A DNA stretch of 37,169 nt from Rhodospirillales bacterium 20-60-12. GTDB taxonomy: Bacteria > Pseudomonadota > Alphaproteobacteria > Acetobacterales > Acetobacteraceae. A model generated the notes under the pieces. It ran no database searches. It worked only from the letters and a program-made list of their open reading frames with translations, and had not been told where the DNA came from. The stretch is from contig NCAP01000013.1 of assembly GCA_002255495.1 (NCBI GenBank), forward strand, positions 1 through 37,169, written 5' to 3'. This document shows, piece after piece, positions 23,500 through 31,640 of this stretch; position 1 is the stretch's first letter, and every line of letters starts with the position of its first letter. A program made the translations under genes and the position numbers.

Positions 23500-24557
23500 T
23501 GCGCCGCTTCCTGCTCCCCTGCCTCGCCTCGCTCCTGCTCTATGTCGGGCTCTGCGCCTTCTGGCTCGACCGGCCGATCTCGCTGGGCTTGCTGCGGCTG
23601 GAAATGACCCAAAAACTAACCCGGGCGGCAACACTTGCTTCGCCCAAACTGGTCATCCTCGCCGGCTCCAACGCGCCTTATTCGCATTCCTGTGCGGTCA
23701 TCGGGGCCATGCTCGATCTGCCCTGCGAAAATGGCGGCGTCGCGGTCGGCATCGGGCTCGAAGATCTGTTCGCCCGCTGGGCCCCGCTGCTGCACAAAGG
23801 CGACATCCTCTATCTGCCGATGGAGGCCCAGCAATATACCACCACGAGGGCAGAAAACCGGGTCGGGCCGGATGCCGCTCTCCTGCTCCGCCACAACCGC
23901 GCGCTGCTGCGCCATCTGCCGCTCGACCGCATCATCGGCGCCGCCTTCGCCACCAGCCTGCCCGACATCATCGACGATCTCGCCGAAATGGGCCTCGCTC
24001 GCGCCGGCATCGGCACGCCCGCAACCCGTCTCGCCGGCCAATTCGATGTCATGGGCGACCGGCAGAACACACCCCTGTCCGAAGCCGACCCTGGCTTCCT
24101 CGCTTTGCTGCACCGCCGCGAACCATCAGCCGCCGCCTTGCGCTCGTCCTACGGCGCCCGCCTGATTGCCGCTTTCGTGGCCCGGGAATCCGCCCGCGGC
24201 ATCATCGTCATCGGCGGGCTGCCAGCCGATTTCATCGATATTCCGGTCCCGCCCGCCAGCATCGCGGCCATGGAAGCCGCCTACACAAGCCATGGCGGGC
24301 TATTTCTGCGCCTGGATAATCTGAGCCGCTACGAACGCGCCGATTTTTTCGACAGCCAGGATCATCTGGCCGGCCCCTGCCAGATTTATCACTCGATCAA
24401 AATTGCCGGTGCGCTTGCCGCCTTGCTGCACCGCCCGCTCAACCCGCCAAGCCCGGCCGCCGCAGGTTCAGCCGCCTCATGCCCCGGACAAGCAAGGCCC
24501 GATGCTCTCACACCAGGCCCGCTTGCGCGCAGCCAGACGATCAGCGCCGGCCGGTAA
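23499..24557 (+). CDS. SGNH-like membrane-anchored partner of the MBOAT protein
   Basis: Protein of 352 residues starting at ATG 23499, inside the MBOAT stop (TGATG). An N-terminal hydrophobic anchor (FLLPCLASLLLYVGLCAFWL) places the rest in the periplasm. VILAGSNAPYSH carries a GxN-type serine (Ser57), similar to SGNH block I. Near the C-terminus, DSQDHLAG (Asp285, Asp288, His289) resembles the Asp-His block. AlgJ/AlgX/DltD-type SGNH proteins routinely pair with MBOAT acyltransferases to complete acyl transfer, which is the inferred role. Overall similarity is too low to name the family. The 3' end overlaps the convergent GlsB/YeaQ gene by 17 bp. Confidence 0.78.
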   Translation: MRRFLLPCLASLLLYVGLCAFWLDRPISLGLLRLEMTQKLTRAATLASPKLVILAGSNAPYSHSCAVIGAMLDLPCENGGVAVGIGLEDLFARWAPLLHKGDILYLPMEAQQYTTTRAENRVGPDAALLLRHNRALLRHLPLDRIIGAAFATSLPDIIDDLAEMGLARAGIGTPATRLAGQFDVMGDRQNTPLSEADPGFLALLHRREPSAAALRSSYGARLIAAFVARESARGIIVIGGLPADFIDIPVPPASIAAMEAAYTSHGGLFLRLDNLSRYERADFFDSQDHLAGPCQIYHSIKIAGALAALLHRPLNPPSPAAAGSAASCPGQARPDALTPGPLARSQTISAGR

Positions 24558-24792
24558 TCGCGTGATACGCCACCAGCACAACAACCGCGCCGATGATCGC
24601 GACAATGAAACTATAAATATTCAGCCCCGTCACACCGGAATGACCGACCAGATTGAACAAAAACCCGCCGACAATCGCGCCCACAATGCCCAGCACCATG
24701 TCGAGCAACAAGCCCTCGCCGCTCTTATTGACGATTTTGCTCGCGACAAAACCTGAAATCAGGCCAAGTATGATCCAACCCAAAATGGACAT
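24541..24792 (-). CDS. GlsB/YeaQ/YmgE family stress membrane protein
   Basis: Small inner-membrane protein of 83 residues with three hydrophobic helices rich in glycine: MSILGWIILGLISGFVASKI, LLLDMVLGIVGAIVGGFLF and YSFIVAIIGAVVVLVAYHAI. This is the 'transglycosylase-associated protein' pattern, a family linked to general stress responses though its biochemistry is unresolved. ATG 24792 is preceded by AGGGGG. The downstream end overlaps the SGNH-like gene tail. Confidence 0.92.
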   Translation of the reverse strand: MSILGWIILGLISGFVASKIVNKSGEGLLLDMVLGIVGAIVGGFLFNLVGHSGVTGLNIYSFIVAIIGAVVVLVAYHAITGRR

Positions 24793-25013
24793 GATGCCCC
24801 CTTTTTCCCATCCATCGAGAATTCAACGGATTTTCTAATTGCCAAGATGGTCCATCGCCCAGGGCGAAACAATCACCTGCACAAAACTTCATCCAAGCGA
24901 CGCATGTTTCCAGGCAACACCAAACCGTCCTTGATGCAGCGCAAAATAACCCCTTTTATCCGTGGAAATTCTTGCTAGGAGTAAAGGGCAACCGGCCCGA
25001 AAAGCGAGACCGC

Positions 25014-28000
25014 ATGTCCATCCATGTCGCCCTGACCCATCGTACGACATATCAATATGATCATCTGGTCGCTCTGGGGCCGCAAACCATACGCCTGCGC
25101 CCGGCACCGCATTGCCGCACGCCCATCCTCTCCTACAGCCTGAATATCTCGCCGAAGCCGCACTTCCTGAACTGGCAACAAGACCCCCAGGGCAATTTCC
25201 TCGCCCGCGTCGTGTTCCCCGAAAAGGTGAAACATTTCGACGTCACGGTCGATCTGGTCGCCGACATGGCCACCATCAACCCGTTCGATTTCTTCCTCGA
25301 ACCCGAAGCCGAGAGCTTCCCCTTCAGTTATGACGCCGTGCTCGACCAGGAACTCGCCCCGTTCCGTCGGATCGCCAAACCCACCCCGCATCTGAGCGAT
25401 CTGCTCGCCGAAATCCCTCGCGAAGCCGAACGCACCATCGATCTGCTGGTCGCCATCAATCGGCTCATCGCCGACCGGATCGCCTATGTCGTGCGCCTCG
25501 AACCCGGCGTCTGGACGCCCGAGGAAACCCTCGGCCGCGCCAAAGGCTCATGCCGCGATTCCGCCTGGCTGCTGGTCCATGTGCTGCGCCATCTGGGCTT
25601 CGCCGCCCGCTTCGTCTCCGGCTACCTGATCCAGCTCGTCTCCGACATCAAACCGCTCACCGGCCCCGAAGGCCCCACCGCCGACTTCACCGATCTGCAC
25701 GCCTGGGCGGAGGTTTATCTGCCCGGCGCCGGCTGGGTCGGGCTCGATGCGACATCGGGCCTGATGACCGGCGAAGGCCATATCCCGCTCGCCTGCAGCC
25801 CCGATCCGATCTCGGCCGCCGCCATCTCGGGCCTGGTCGAGGAATGCGAAACCGAATTCGGCTTCGTCATGGAGGTCACCCGCATCAGGGAAACCCCGCG
25901 CGTCACCAAACCCTATGGCGACCGCCAATGGCAGGACATCCTGGCCACCGGTGCCGCCGTCGATCGGGTGCTGCTCAGCGAGGATGTACGCCTGTCGATG
26001 GGCGGCGAACCCACCTTCGTCGCCGCCACCGACAGCGAAGCCGCCGAATGGAATACCGACGCCATGGGCCCGACCAAGCGCGCTTATGCCGGCCGGCTGA
26101 TCCGCAAACTCACCCCGCTCTGGGCCGCCGGAGCCGCTTTGCATTACGGCATCGGCAAGCAATATCCCGGCGAGCAACTGCCCCGCTGGGCGCTCAACGC
26201 CCATTGGCGCGCCGATGGCCAGCCGGTCTGGAAAAACCCCGATCTGCTCGCCTCGGACGACGATACCGATAACGCCACCGCCGCCGATGCCGCCTTATTC
26301 GCCGCCGCCCTCGCCGAACGGCTGCAAATCGACCCGAGCCTGGTCAGCGCCGCCTATGAGGACATCCATTATTATCTCTGGAAGGAACACCGCCTGCCCG
26401 CCAACGTCATCGTCGAGGATGCAAAACTCGCCGATCCGCTGGAACGCGCCCGCCTCGCCCGGGTCTTCGGCCAAGGCCTGACCACCCAAGCCGGCAGCGT
26501 GCTGCCTTTGCGCCGCGTGGTGCAAGCCGGCACCCGCCGCTGGCAGTCCGGCAAATGGTTCTTCCGCGACGGTATTTTGTTCCTGATCCCCGGCGATTCC
26601 CCGATCGGCCTGCGCCTGCCTTTGGCCAGCCTGCCCTGGGCCGACGCCGAACATATCGAAACCGAGTTCGAAGCCGACCCCTTCGCCCCGCGCGCGCCTC
26701 TGCCGCCGCGCACCGCCGCCCAGCGCACCCGCGAACGCGCTGCCCTGAGCGCACTGGCCGATGCCGAAACACCTGCCCCCCTCTACCACCAATCCCTGCC
26801 CGTGATCGGCCAGGAAGAACCCGGGGTGGTGCGCACCGCCTTGTGCGTCGAAGCCCGCAACGGCATGATCCACGTCTTCTACCCACCCCTCTACACCGCC
26901 GAAGACTGGCTGGATCTGACCGCCGCCGTCGAAGACACCGCCGCCGAAATGGGCCGGAAAATCTTCATCGAAGGCTACGAACCCCCGCACGACCCCCGCC
27001 TGCTCAGCTTCTCCGTCACCCCCGACCCCGGTGTCATCGAGGTCAATATCCACCCGGCCAGCAACTGGGCCGATCAGGTGCAGCGCACCGAAGAACTCTA
27101 CAATATCGCCCGTGAAACCGGCCTCGCCACTGAAAAATTCATGCTCGATGGCCGCCATGTCGGCACCGGCGGCGGCAACCATGTCGTCATGGGCGGCATG
27201 CGCGCCGAAGATTCACCCTTCCTGCGCCGCCCGGATTTGCTGAAATCCCTGCTCGGCTTCTGGCACAACCACCCAAGCCTGTCCTTCCTCTTCTCCGGCC
27301 TGTTCATCGGCCCGACCAGCCAGCATCCGCGCATCGATGAAGCCCGCCAAGACTCCCTGAACGAGCTGGAAATCGCCTTCTCGCAAATCAAACCCTTCAG
27401 CCAAACCCCGCCTTGGATCACCGACCGGCTGTTCCGCAACATCCTCGCCGACATGACCGGCAACACCCACCGCACCGAATTCTGCATCGATAAAATGTAC
27501 GCCCCCGAACATGCCGGCGGGCGCCGCGGCCTCGTGGAATTCCGCGCCTTCGAAATGCCGCCCCACGCCTCGATGTCCGCCGTCCAAATGCTGCTCATGC
27601 GCGCCGCCGTCGCCGCCTTCTGGCGCAAACCCTATGAACGCCGCCTGATCCGCTGGGGCACCCGCCTGCATGACGAATTTCTCCTCCCCCATTACGTCAC
27701 CACCGATTTTACCGACGTGCTGGACGAACTCGCCGCCTACGGCTTCAAACTAGACCCCTCCTGGTTCGCCCCGCATATGGAATTCCGCTTCCCGCAAATC
27801 GGCACCACCACCGTGCGCGGCACCACACTCGAACTGCGCCACGCCCTCGAACCCTGGCACGTGCTCGGCGAAGAACCCGCAGCCGGCGGCACCGCACGCT
27901 ATGTCGATAGCTCCGCCGAACGTGTGCAAGTGAAAGTCACCGGCTGGGTCGATGAACGGTTCGTCCTCGCCTGCAACGGCGTCGGCATCCCCCTCAGCCC

Positions 28001-28331
28001 GACCGAAACCACCGGCGAATTCATCGCCGGCGTGCGCTTCAAAGCCTGGCAACCCCCCTCCGCCCTGCACCCCACCATCCAGGCGCAAGTGCCCCTCGTG
28101 TTCGATGTCTATGACCGCTGGACCGGACGCTCCCTCGGCGGCATGTCACACCACGTCGTCCACCCCGGCGGCCGCAGCTATGACGATTTCCCGGTCAACG
28201 CCAACGCCGCCGAAGCCCGCCGCCGCTCCCGCTTCTTCGCCTTCGGCCACACACCAGGCCCGATGACCGAACCAACCCCAGGCCACAGCCACGAACAACC
28301 CCGCACCCTCGACCTCCGTCGCTTCGCCTGA
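25014..28331 (+). CDS. Transglutaminase-like/DUF2126 putative amidoligase fusion
   Basis: Large two-module protein, 1105 residues from ATG 25014. Residues about 1-85 are the beta-rich transglutaminase N domain. A papain-like transglutaminase core follows with a full triad: Cys180 (GSCRDSAWLLVHVLRHLGF), His229 (DLHAWAEVY) and Asp245 (GLDATSGL). The C-terminal 800 residues match DUF2126, a putative COOH-NH2 ligase of the glutamine-synthetase-like group. They include LSMGGEPTFVA, VIEVNIHPASNW, GTGGGNHVVMGG, NTHRTEFCIDKMY and LVEFRAFEMPPHASM. The family is proposed to build or modify peptides by forming amide bonds; substrates are unknown. There is no signal peptide. The alpha-E (DUF403) and circularly permuted ATP-grasp partners usual beside it are absent here. 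Confidence 0.93.
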   Translation: MSIHVALTHRTTYQYDHLVALGPQTIRLRPAPHCRTPILSYSLNISPKPHFLNWQQDPQGNFLARVVFPEKVKHFDVTVDLVADMATINPFDFFLEPEAESFPFSYDAVLDQELAPFRRIAKPTPHLSDLLAEIPREAERTIDLLVAINRLIADRIAYVVRLEPGVWTPEETLGRAKGSCRDSAWLLVHVLRHLGFAARFVSGYLIQLVSDIKPLTGPEGPTADFTDLHAWAEVYLPGAGWVGLDATSGLMTGEGHIPLACSPDPISAAAISGLVEECETEFGFVMEVTRIRETPRVTKPYGDRQWQDILATGAAVDRVLLSEDVRLSMGGEPTFVAATDSEAAEWNTDAMGPTKRAYAGRLIRKLTPLWAAGAALHYGIGKQYPGEQLPRWALNAHWRADGQPVWKNPDLLASDDDTDNATAADAALFAAALAERLQIDPSLVSAAYEDIHYYLWKEHRLPANVIVEDAKLADPLERARLARVFGQGLTTQAGSVLPLRRVVQAGTRRWQSGKWFFRDGILFLIPGDSPIGLRLPLASLPWADAEHIETEFEADPFAPRAPLPPRTAAQRTRERAALSALADAETPAPLYHQSLPVIGQEEPGVVRTALCVEARNGMIHVFYPPLYTAEDWLDLTAAVEDTAAEMGRKIFIEGYEPPHDPRLLSFSVTPDPGVIEVNIHPASNWADQVQRTEELYNIARETGLATEKFMLDGRHVGTGGGNHVVMGGMRAEDSPFLRRPDLLKSLLGFWHNHPSLSFLFSGLFIGPTSQHPRIDEARQDSLNELEIAFSQIKPFSQTPPWITDRLFRNILADMTGNTHRTEFCIDKMYAPEHAGGRRGLVEFRAFEMPPHASMSAVQMLLMRAAVAAFWRKPYERRLIRWGTRLHDEFLLPHYVTTDFTDVLDELAAYGFKLDPSWFAPHMEFRFPQIGTTTVRGTTLELRHALEPWHVLGEEPAAGGTARYVDSSAERVQVKVTGWVDERFVLACNGVGIPLSPTETTGEFIAGVRFKAWQPPSALHPTIQAQVPLVFDVYDRWTGRSLGGMSHHVVHPGGRSYDDFPVNANAAEARRRSRFFAFGHTPGPMTEPTPGHSHEQPRTLDLRRFA

Positions 28332-28333
28332 GG

Positions 28334-28557
28334 CCGGGCGCGAAAGCAAGGCAAAGGGGCTCTGCCCCTTTGATCCCCGCCAAAGGCGATGCCTTTGGAA
28401 ACCTTTAATCTGGCTCTCATGAAAAAGGGGCCCAGTACACTGTTTCAAACAGCGTGCTGGGCCCCTTTTTCATGAGAGCCGGTTCAGGGTCCAGGGCATT
28501 ATGCCCTGGTGGGGGGGTCGAGGTGGGCAAAGCCCCCTCGCCTTACTTTGCCCCGCC
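28334..28557. repeat. Mirrored array of five stem-loops between convergent genes
   Basis: The gap between the amidoligase stop and the DUF192 stop is one large imperfect inverted repeat centred at 28446. From the left: CAAAGGGGC-TCT-GCCCCTTTG (28352-28372); CCAAAGGC-GAT-GCCTTTGG (28380-28398); a central 69-bp palindrome (28412-28480); CCAGGGCAT-T-ATGCCCTGG (28491-28509); and CGAGGTGGGC-AAA-GCCCCCTCG (28519-28540). The right pair reads, on the opposite strand, as diverged copies of the left pair, with shared spacer words (AAGGC, GGGGCT.TGCCC, CCCC, TGCC..TGGA). It probably serves as a bidirectional terminator. Confidence 0.9.
28412..28480. terminator. Central 69-bp palindrome, bidirectional terminator
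   Basis: Two 34-bp arms around a single C (28446) differ at only two positions; the outer 24 bp are perfect. The stem contains GAAAAAGGGGCCCAG/CTGGGCCCCTTTTTC, so RNA from either strand makes a GC-rich hairpin with a T-tract (TTTTT) in its descending arm. It lies between convergent genes. It is the strongest structure in the window. Confidence 0.88.
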
Positions 28558-28572
28558 CCCGGCCGCAGTCGA

Positions 28573-29076
28573 TCAGGGTTGGTGGGTGAATTGCGGGGCG
28601 AGGACTTTATCGCCGACATTGATATTGAGTTGGGCGGTGATACCGGCTTGCAGTTCGAGTGTGGCGGCGACGGGGACTTGGCTGGAGATGATTCGCAGGC
28701 TTTGCGGGATGGTATTTTCGGATATGGCGCGGATGGTGCCGTGTGGTCCGATGAACACCATATCAAGCGGGATGAGTGTATTTTTCATCCACATTTCAGA
28801 GATTTGCGGCGTCGGCCAGGGGAACAGCATGCCGGCATTGGCGGCGATGGCGGTGCGGAACATCAGGCCGGTTTCCTGTTGCGCCGGTGTTTGGGCGAGT
28901 TCGACGGTGAAGGGGTGTGGTTTGCCGTCGGCGGTGACGATGGTGAGTTGTTCGGTTGGCAGGTTTTTTTGCGCCGTGGTGGGCTCGGGCATGGTTTGCG
29001 CGCGGGCGGGGTGCAAGGCTGCGAGGCCGAGCGAAGCGAGGCAGAGGATGGCGGGCAGGATGGTGCGAAGGCGCAT
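28573..29076 (-). CDS. DUF192 family secreted protein
   Basis: Periplasmic protein of 167 residues with a signal peptide ending ARAQ and one DUF192 domain. It contains LTIVTADGKPHPFTVELAQTPAQQETGLMFRTAIAANAGMLFPW, then ISEMWMKNTLIPLDMVFIGPHGTI (the W-M-K-N-T-x-I-P-L-D signature) and a closing ATLELQAG. The family occurs widely in bacteria and archaea, but its function is unknown. It starts 2 bp after the stop of the deacetylase-like gene, so the two form an operon. Downstream lies the mirrored stem-loop array. Confidence 0.93.
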   Translation of the reverse strand: MRLRTILPAILCLASLGLAALHPARAQTMPEPTTAQKNLPTEQLTIVTADGKPHPFTVELAQTPAQQETGLMFRTAIAANAGMLFPWPTPQISEMWMKNTLIPLDMVFIGPHGTIRAISENTIPQSLRIISSQVPVAATLELQAGITAQLNINVGDKVLAPQFTHQP

Positions 29077-29078
29077 GC

Positions 29079-30161
29079 TCAGAATATCTCCATCGACAGG
29101 ATTTCAGGCCGGACTGGCCCTGGGTTGGGGGAATCCCGCAGGGACGTCAACCAGTGGGCGGGCGGCGTGCGGCCGGCGGCGCGAAAATAGGCCACCCCGG
29201 CGAGGGTATCGGCGGCCTGTTGCGGCAGGGTGGCGGGGATGGGGATGTCATTGAGGGTTGCCCATATGCAAGCCCAGGCGCGTGCCAAACTATACGGATT
29301 ATAGCCGCCGCCGCCGAGCACGACGAGCCGCGGCGCGAGCTTTTTGAGTGCGCCCGCGGCATCCAACAGGCAATTATTGGACAAAGCAAGCCGCGCCATC
29401 GGGTCGTCGGCCAGGGCATCGGCGCCGGGCAGCAGCATGATCGCTTGCGGCTCATGGGCGATGATGAGCGGCAGGATGGCGCGGTCGAACAAATAAGCAA
29501 ACTCGCTATCATTGAAGGCGGCGGGCACCGGGAAATTATAGATGCTTTGGGCCGGGTGATGCTGGGTGCCGGTGCGCGGCCAGCGCCCGGCTTCGTGCAG
29601 GCTGATGGTCAGGACGCGCGGATCATCAGCGAAGGCGGTTTCGACACCATCGCCATGATGCGCATCGAGATCGAGATAGGCGATGCGGGTCAGCCCTTGC
29701 GCCAGCCAGGTGCTGATACCGAGTGCGATATCATTGACGAAGCAGAACCCGCTGGCCCGCGCCTTCTGACCGTGATGATTGCCGCCGCCGGGCGCGTGCA
29801 CAATTCCCCCTTGGGCGGTCAGCCGCGCTGCGAGCATCACCCCGCCGGCGGAGGTCGCCGGGCGGCGAAACACCGCCGGATGGATCGGGTTGGAATCCGC
29901 ACCGATGCGATACAGCGCGCGGGCATCAGGCGGCAGGGTCTGGGTTGCCTCCGCCTCGATCAATGCCGCGATATAATCGGGTTCATGGAACGCGGTAAGG
30001 TCGCCAATATCGGCCATCGGGCTGGTCCGATACTGGACATCCGGCAGCCAGCCCATGGCGCGGCAGAGATCCTCAGCCAGCGCCGCGCGCGGAATGGCCA
30101 GCGGGTGGGGTGGTGCAAACACCGGCAGGCGATAGATATCCGAACCGATGAAGAGCGCCAT
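29079..30161 (-). CDS. Histone-deacetylase/AcuC-like zinc hydrolase
   Basis: Cytosolic zinc deacetylase of the arginase/HDAC fold, 360 residues. Active-site blocks are HAPGGGNHHG (paired His), GFCFVNDIALGI, YLDLDAHHGDGVE (Asp and His zinc ligands), ISLHE, LLPGADALADDP (second Asp ligand) and LGGGGYNP with the catalytic Tyr. Bacterial members act on acetylated polyamines, acetoin-pathway proteins (AcuC) or small amides; no acetoin or polyamine genes are adjacent. It starts with ATG 30161 and AGGG about 9 bases upstream. Divergent from the SMP-30 gene; followed by DUF192. Confidence 0.93.
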   Translation of the reverse strand: MALFIGSDIYRLPVFAPPHPLAIPRAALAEDLCRAMGWLPDVQYRTSPMADIGDLTAFHEPDYIAALIEAEATQTLPPDARALYRIGADSNPIHPAVFRRPATSAGGVMLAARLTAQGGIVHAPGGGNHHGQKARASGFCFVNDIALGISTWLAQGLTRIAYLDLDAHHGDGVETAFADDPRVLTISLHEAGRWPRTGTQHHPAQSIYNFPVPAAFNDSEFAYLFDRAILPLIIAHEPQAIMLLPGADALADDPMARLALSNNCLLDAAGALKKLAPRLVVLGGGGYNPYSLARAWACIWATLNDIPIPATLPQQAADTLAGVAYFRAAGRTPPAHWLTSLRDSPNPGPVRPEILSMEIF

Positions 30162-30246
30162 GCAGACCCTGGGTGATTGCGGCCTTATATGTTAGCGCAA
30201 GGGTATGCCGCGCAAGCCGCACAAGAGAACAAAGAACAGGGGATCG

Positions 30247-31104
30247 ATGAAGTTCACCAGACTGCCCGATATTTCATGTGCGTTGGCCGAATGCCCGACC
30301 TGGGATGGGGCGCGCAACGCGCTGCTTTGGGCGGATATTCCGGCGGGCGTGATCCATGAGCTGAGCTTGACCGGCGGCGCCCGGCGCTCCTGGCAATTGC
30401 CCGGCAAAGTCGGCAGTTTTGGTCTGGCGGCGGACCAGACGCTGGTGGTCGCCTGCGCGCGCGACATCATCCTGCTCGACCGCGCGAGCGGGGCCACCCG
30501 CCACCTTGCCTCCGTCGAGCCGGATTTGCCGGAGAACCGGTTCAATGACGGCAAAGTGGGGCCGGACGGTGCTTTCTGGGTCGGCACCATGGATGAAGGC
30601 CCCGACCGGCGGCCCGTGGGCACGCTGTATCGCATCGATCCGGCGGGCGACGTGCAGGTCATGTTATCGGGTCTGCGCACCTCGAACGGCCTCGCCTGGT
30701 CGCCGGACGGGGGGGTGCTCTACCACGCCGATTCCCGCGGCGTCTGGATCGATCAATGGGATTTCGACGCCCGGACCGGCCGCATCGGCAACCGCCGGCG
30801 CTTCGCCGAACCAAGCGAGGAGATCGGCCGGCCCGACGGTGCGGCGATGGACGAGCAAGGCGGTTATTGGAGTGCGGGCATATCGGCCGGCTGCCTCAAC
30901 CGCTTCGCGTCCAACGGGGACTTGCAGGATCATCTCAAGCTACCCTGCCGCGCACCAACCATGCCGTGCTTTGCCGGCGCGGACATGAAAACCCTCTATG
31001 TGACGAGCCTCGCGCGCGACGATGAAACAGGCGGGATTTACGTGGCACGCGCGGCGGTCGCCGGCTCCGCCATTCCGCGCTTTGGACGCATTGCCGCATC
31101 ATGA
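30247..31104 (+). CDS. SMP-30/gluconolactonase family protein
   Basis: Six-bladed beta-propeller lactonase of 285 residues. The metal ligands appear as Glu in LAECPTWD, Asn in TSNGLAWSPDG, and Asp in GRPDGAAMDEQGGYW. PENRFNDGKVGPDGAFWVGTMD is the second-blade signature. Members open sugar lactones such as gluconolactone or xylono/arabinolactone; this one's substrate is not evident. ATG 30247 with AGGGG 5-6 bases upstream is preferred over ATG 30205, whose extra residues are unlike the family. It overlaps greB by ATGA (31101-31104). Confidence 0.92.
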   Translation: MKFTRLPDISCALAECPTWDGARNALLWADIPAGVIHELSLTGGARRSWQLPGKVGSFGLAADQTLVVACARDIILLDRASGATRHLASVEPDLPENRFNDGKVGPDGAFWVGTMDEGPDRRPVGTLYRIDPAGDVQVMLSGLRTSNGLAWSPDGGVLYHADSRGVWIDQWDFDARTGRIGNRRRFAEPSEEIGRPDGAAMDEQGGYWSAGISAGCLNRFASNGDLQDHLKLPCRAPTMPCFAGADMKTLYVTSLARDDETGGIYVARAAVAGSAIPRFGRIAAS

Positions 31105-31640
31105 GCGACGATGACGAGGAACTCTCGCTCGAGGCGCGCGCCTTGCCGCCCGATTTGCGCCGCTATCTGACGCCGGGCGGGCACGCGAAATTCACCGCCG
31201 AATTGAATTCGCTCCTCTATCAGGAGCGGCCAAAAATCGTCCAGATCGTCTCCTGGGCGGCCGGCAATGGCGACCGCTCGGAAAATGGCGATTACCAATA
31301 TGGCAAGAAGCGCCTCAGGGAAATCGATCGGCGGGTGTATTTCCTGCAAAAGCGGCTGGACCGCGCCTTGGTGATCGACCCCGCGCAGCAAACCCGCCGG
31401 CGGCAGATTTTTTTCGGCGCAACCGTGGTCTATATGCGCCCGTCGGGTGAGGAGAAAACAATCACCATTGTCGGTGTCGATGAAGCCGATTTCGCCGACC
31501 AGCAAATCAGCCTCGCCTCACCCATCGCCCGCGCCATTCTGGGTGCGGAAATCGGCGCCGAAATCCCCGTCCGCACACCGCAGGGCGTCGAGATTTTAGA
31601 GATTATCGATGTGCGCTATCCGCCGCATACAAGGAACTGA
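31101..31640 (+). CDS. greB: Transcription elongation factor GreB
   Basis: Secondary-channel factor that stimulates RNA polymerase to cleave backtracked transcripts. The coiled coil spans about residues 20-95 with YLTPGGHAKFTAELNSLL and the acidic tip region NGDRSENGDYQYGKKRLREIDRRVYFLQKRL, the GreB form of the GreA/B signature. The C-terminal FKBP-like domain contains IFFGATVVYMRPSGEEKTITIVGVDEAD and SLASPIARAILGAEIGAEI. It has a 25-residue acidic N-terminal extension (MSDDDEELSLEARALP), and 179 residues overall. Translation is likely coupled to the SMP-30 gene. The AT-rich islet begins right after its stop. Confidence 0.96.
   Translation: MSDDDEELSLEARALPPDLRRYLTPGGHAKFTAELNSLLYQERPKIVQIVSWAAGNGDRSENGDYQYGKKRLREIDRRVYFLQKRLDRALVIDPAQQTRRRQIFFGATVVYMRPSGEEKTITIVGVDEADFADQQISLASPIARAILGAEIGAEIPVRTPQGVEILEIIDVRYPPHTRN

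Noticed and set aside
28412-28480. Miniature transposable element (MITE)
   Set aside because: No target-site duplication or transposase-like terminal motif is visible; a bidirectional terminator between convergent genes explains it better.
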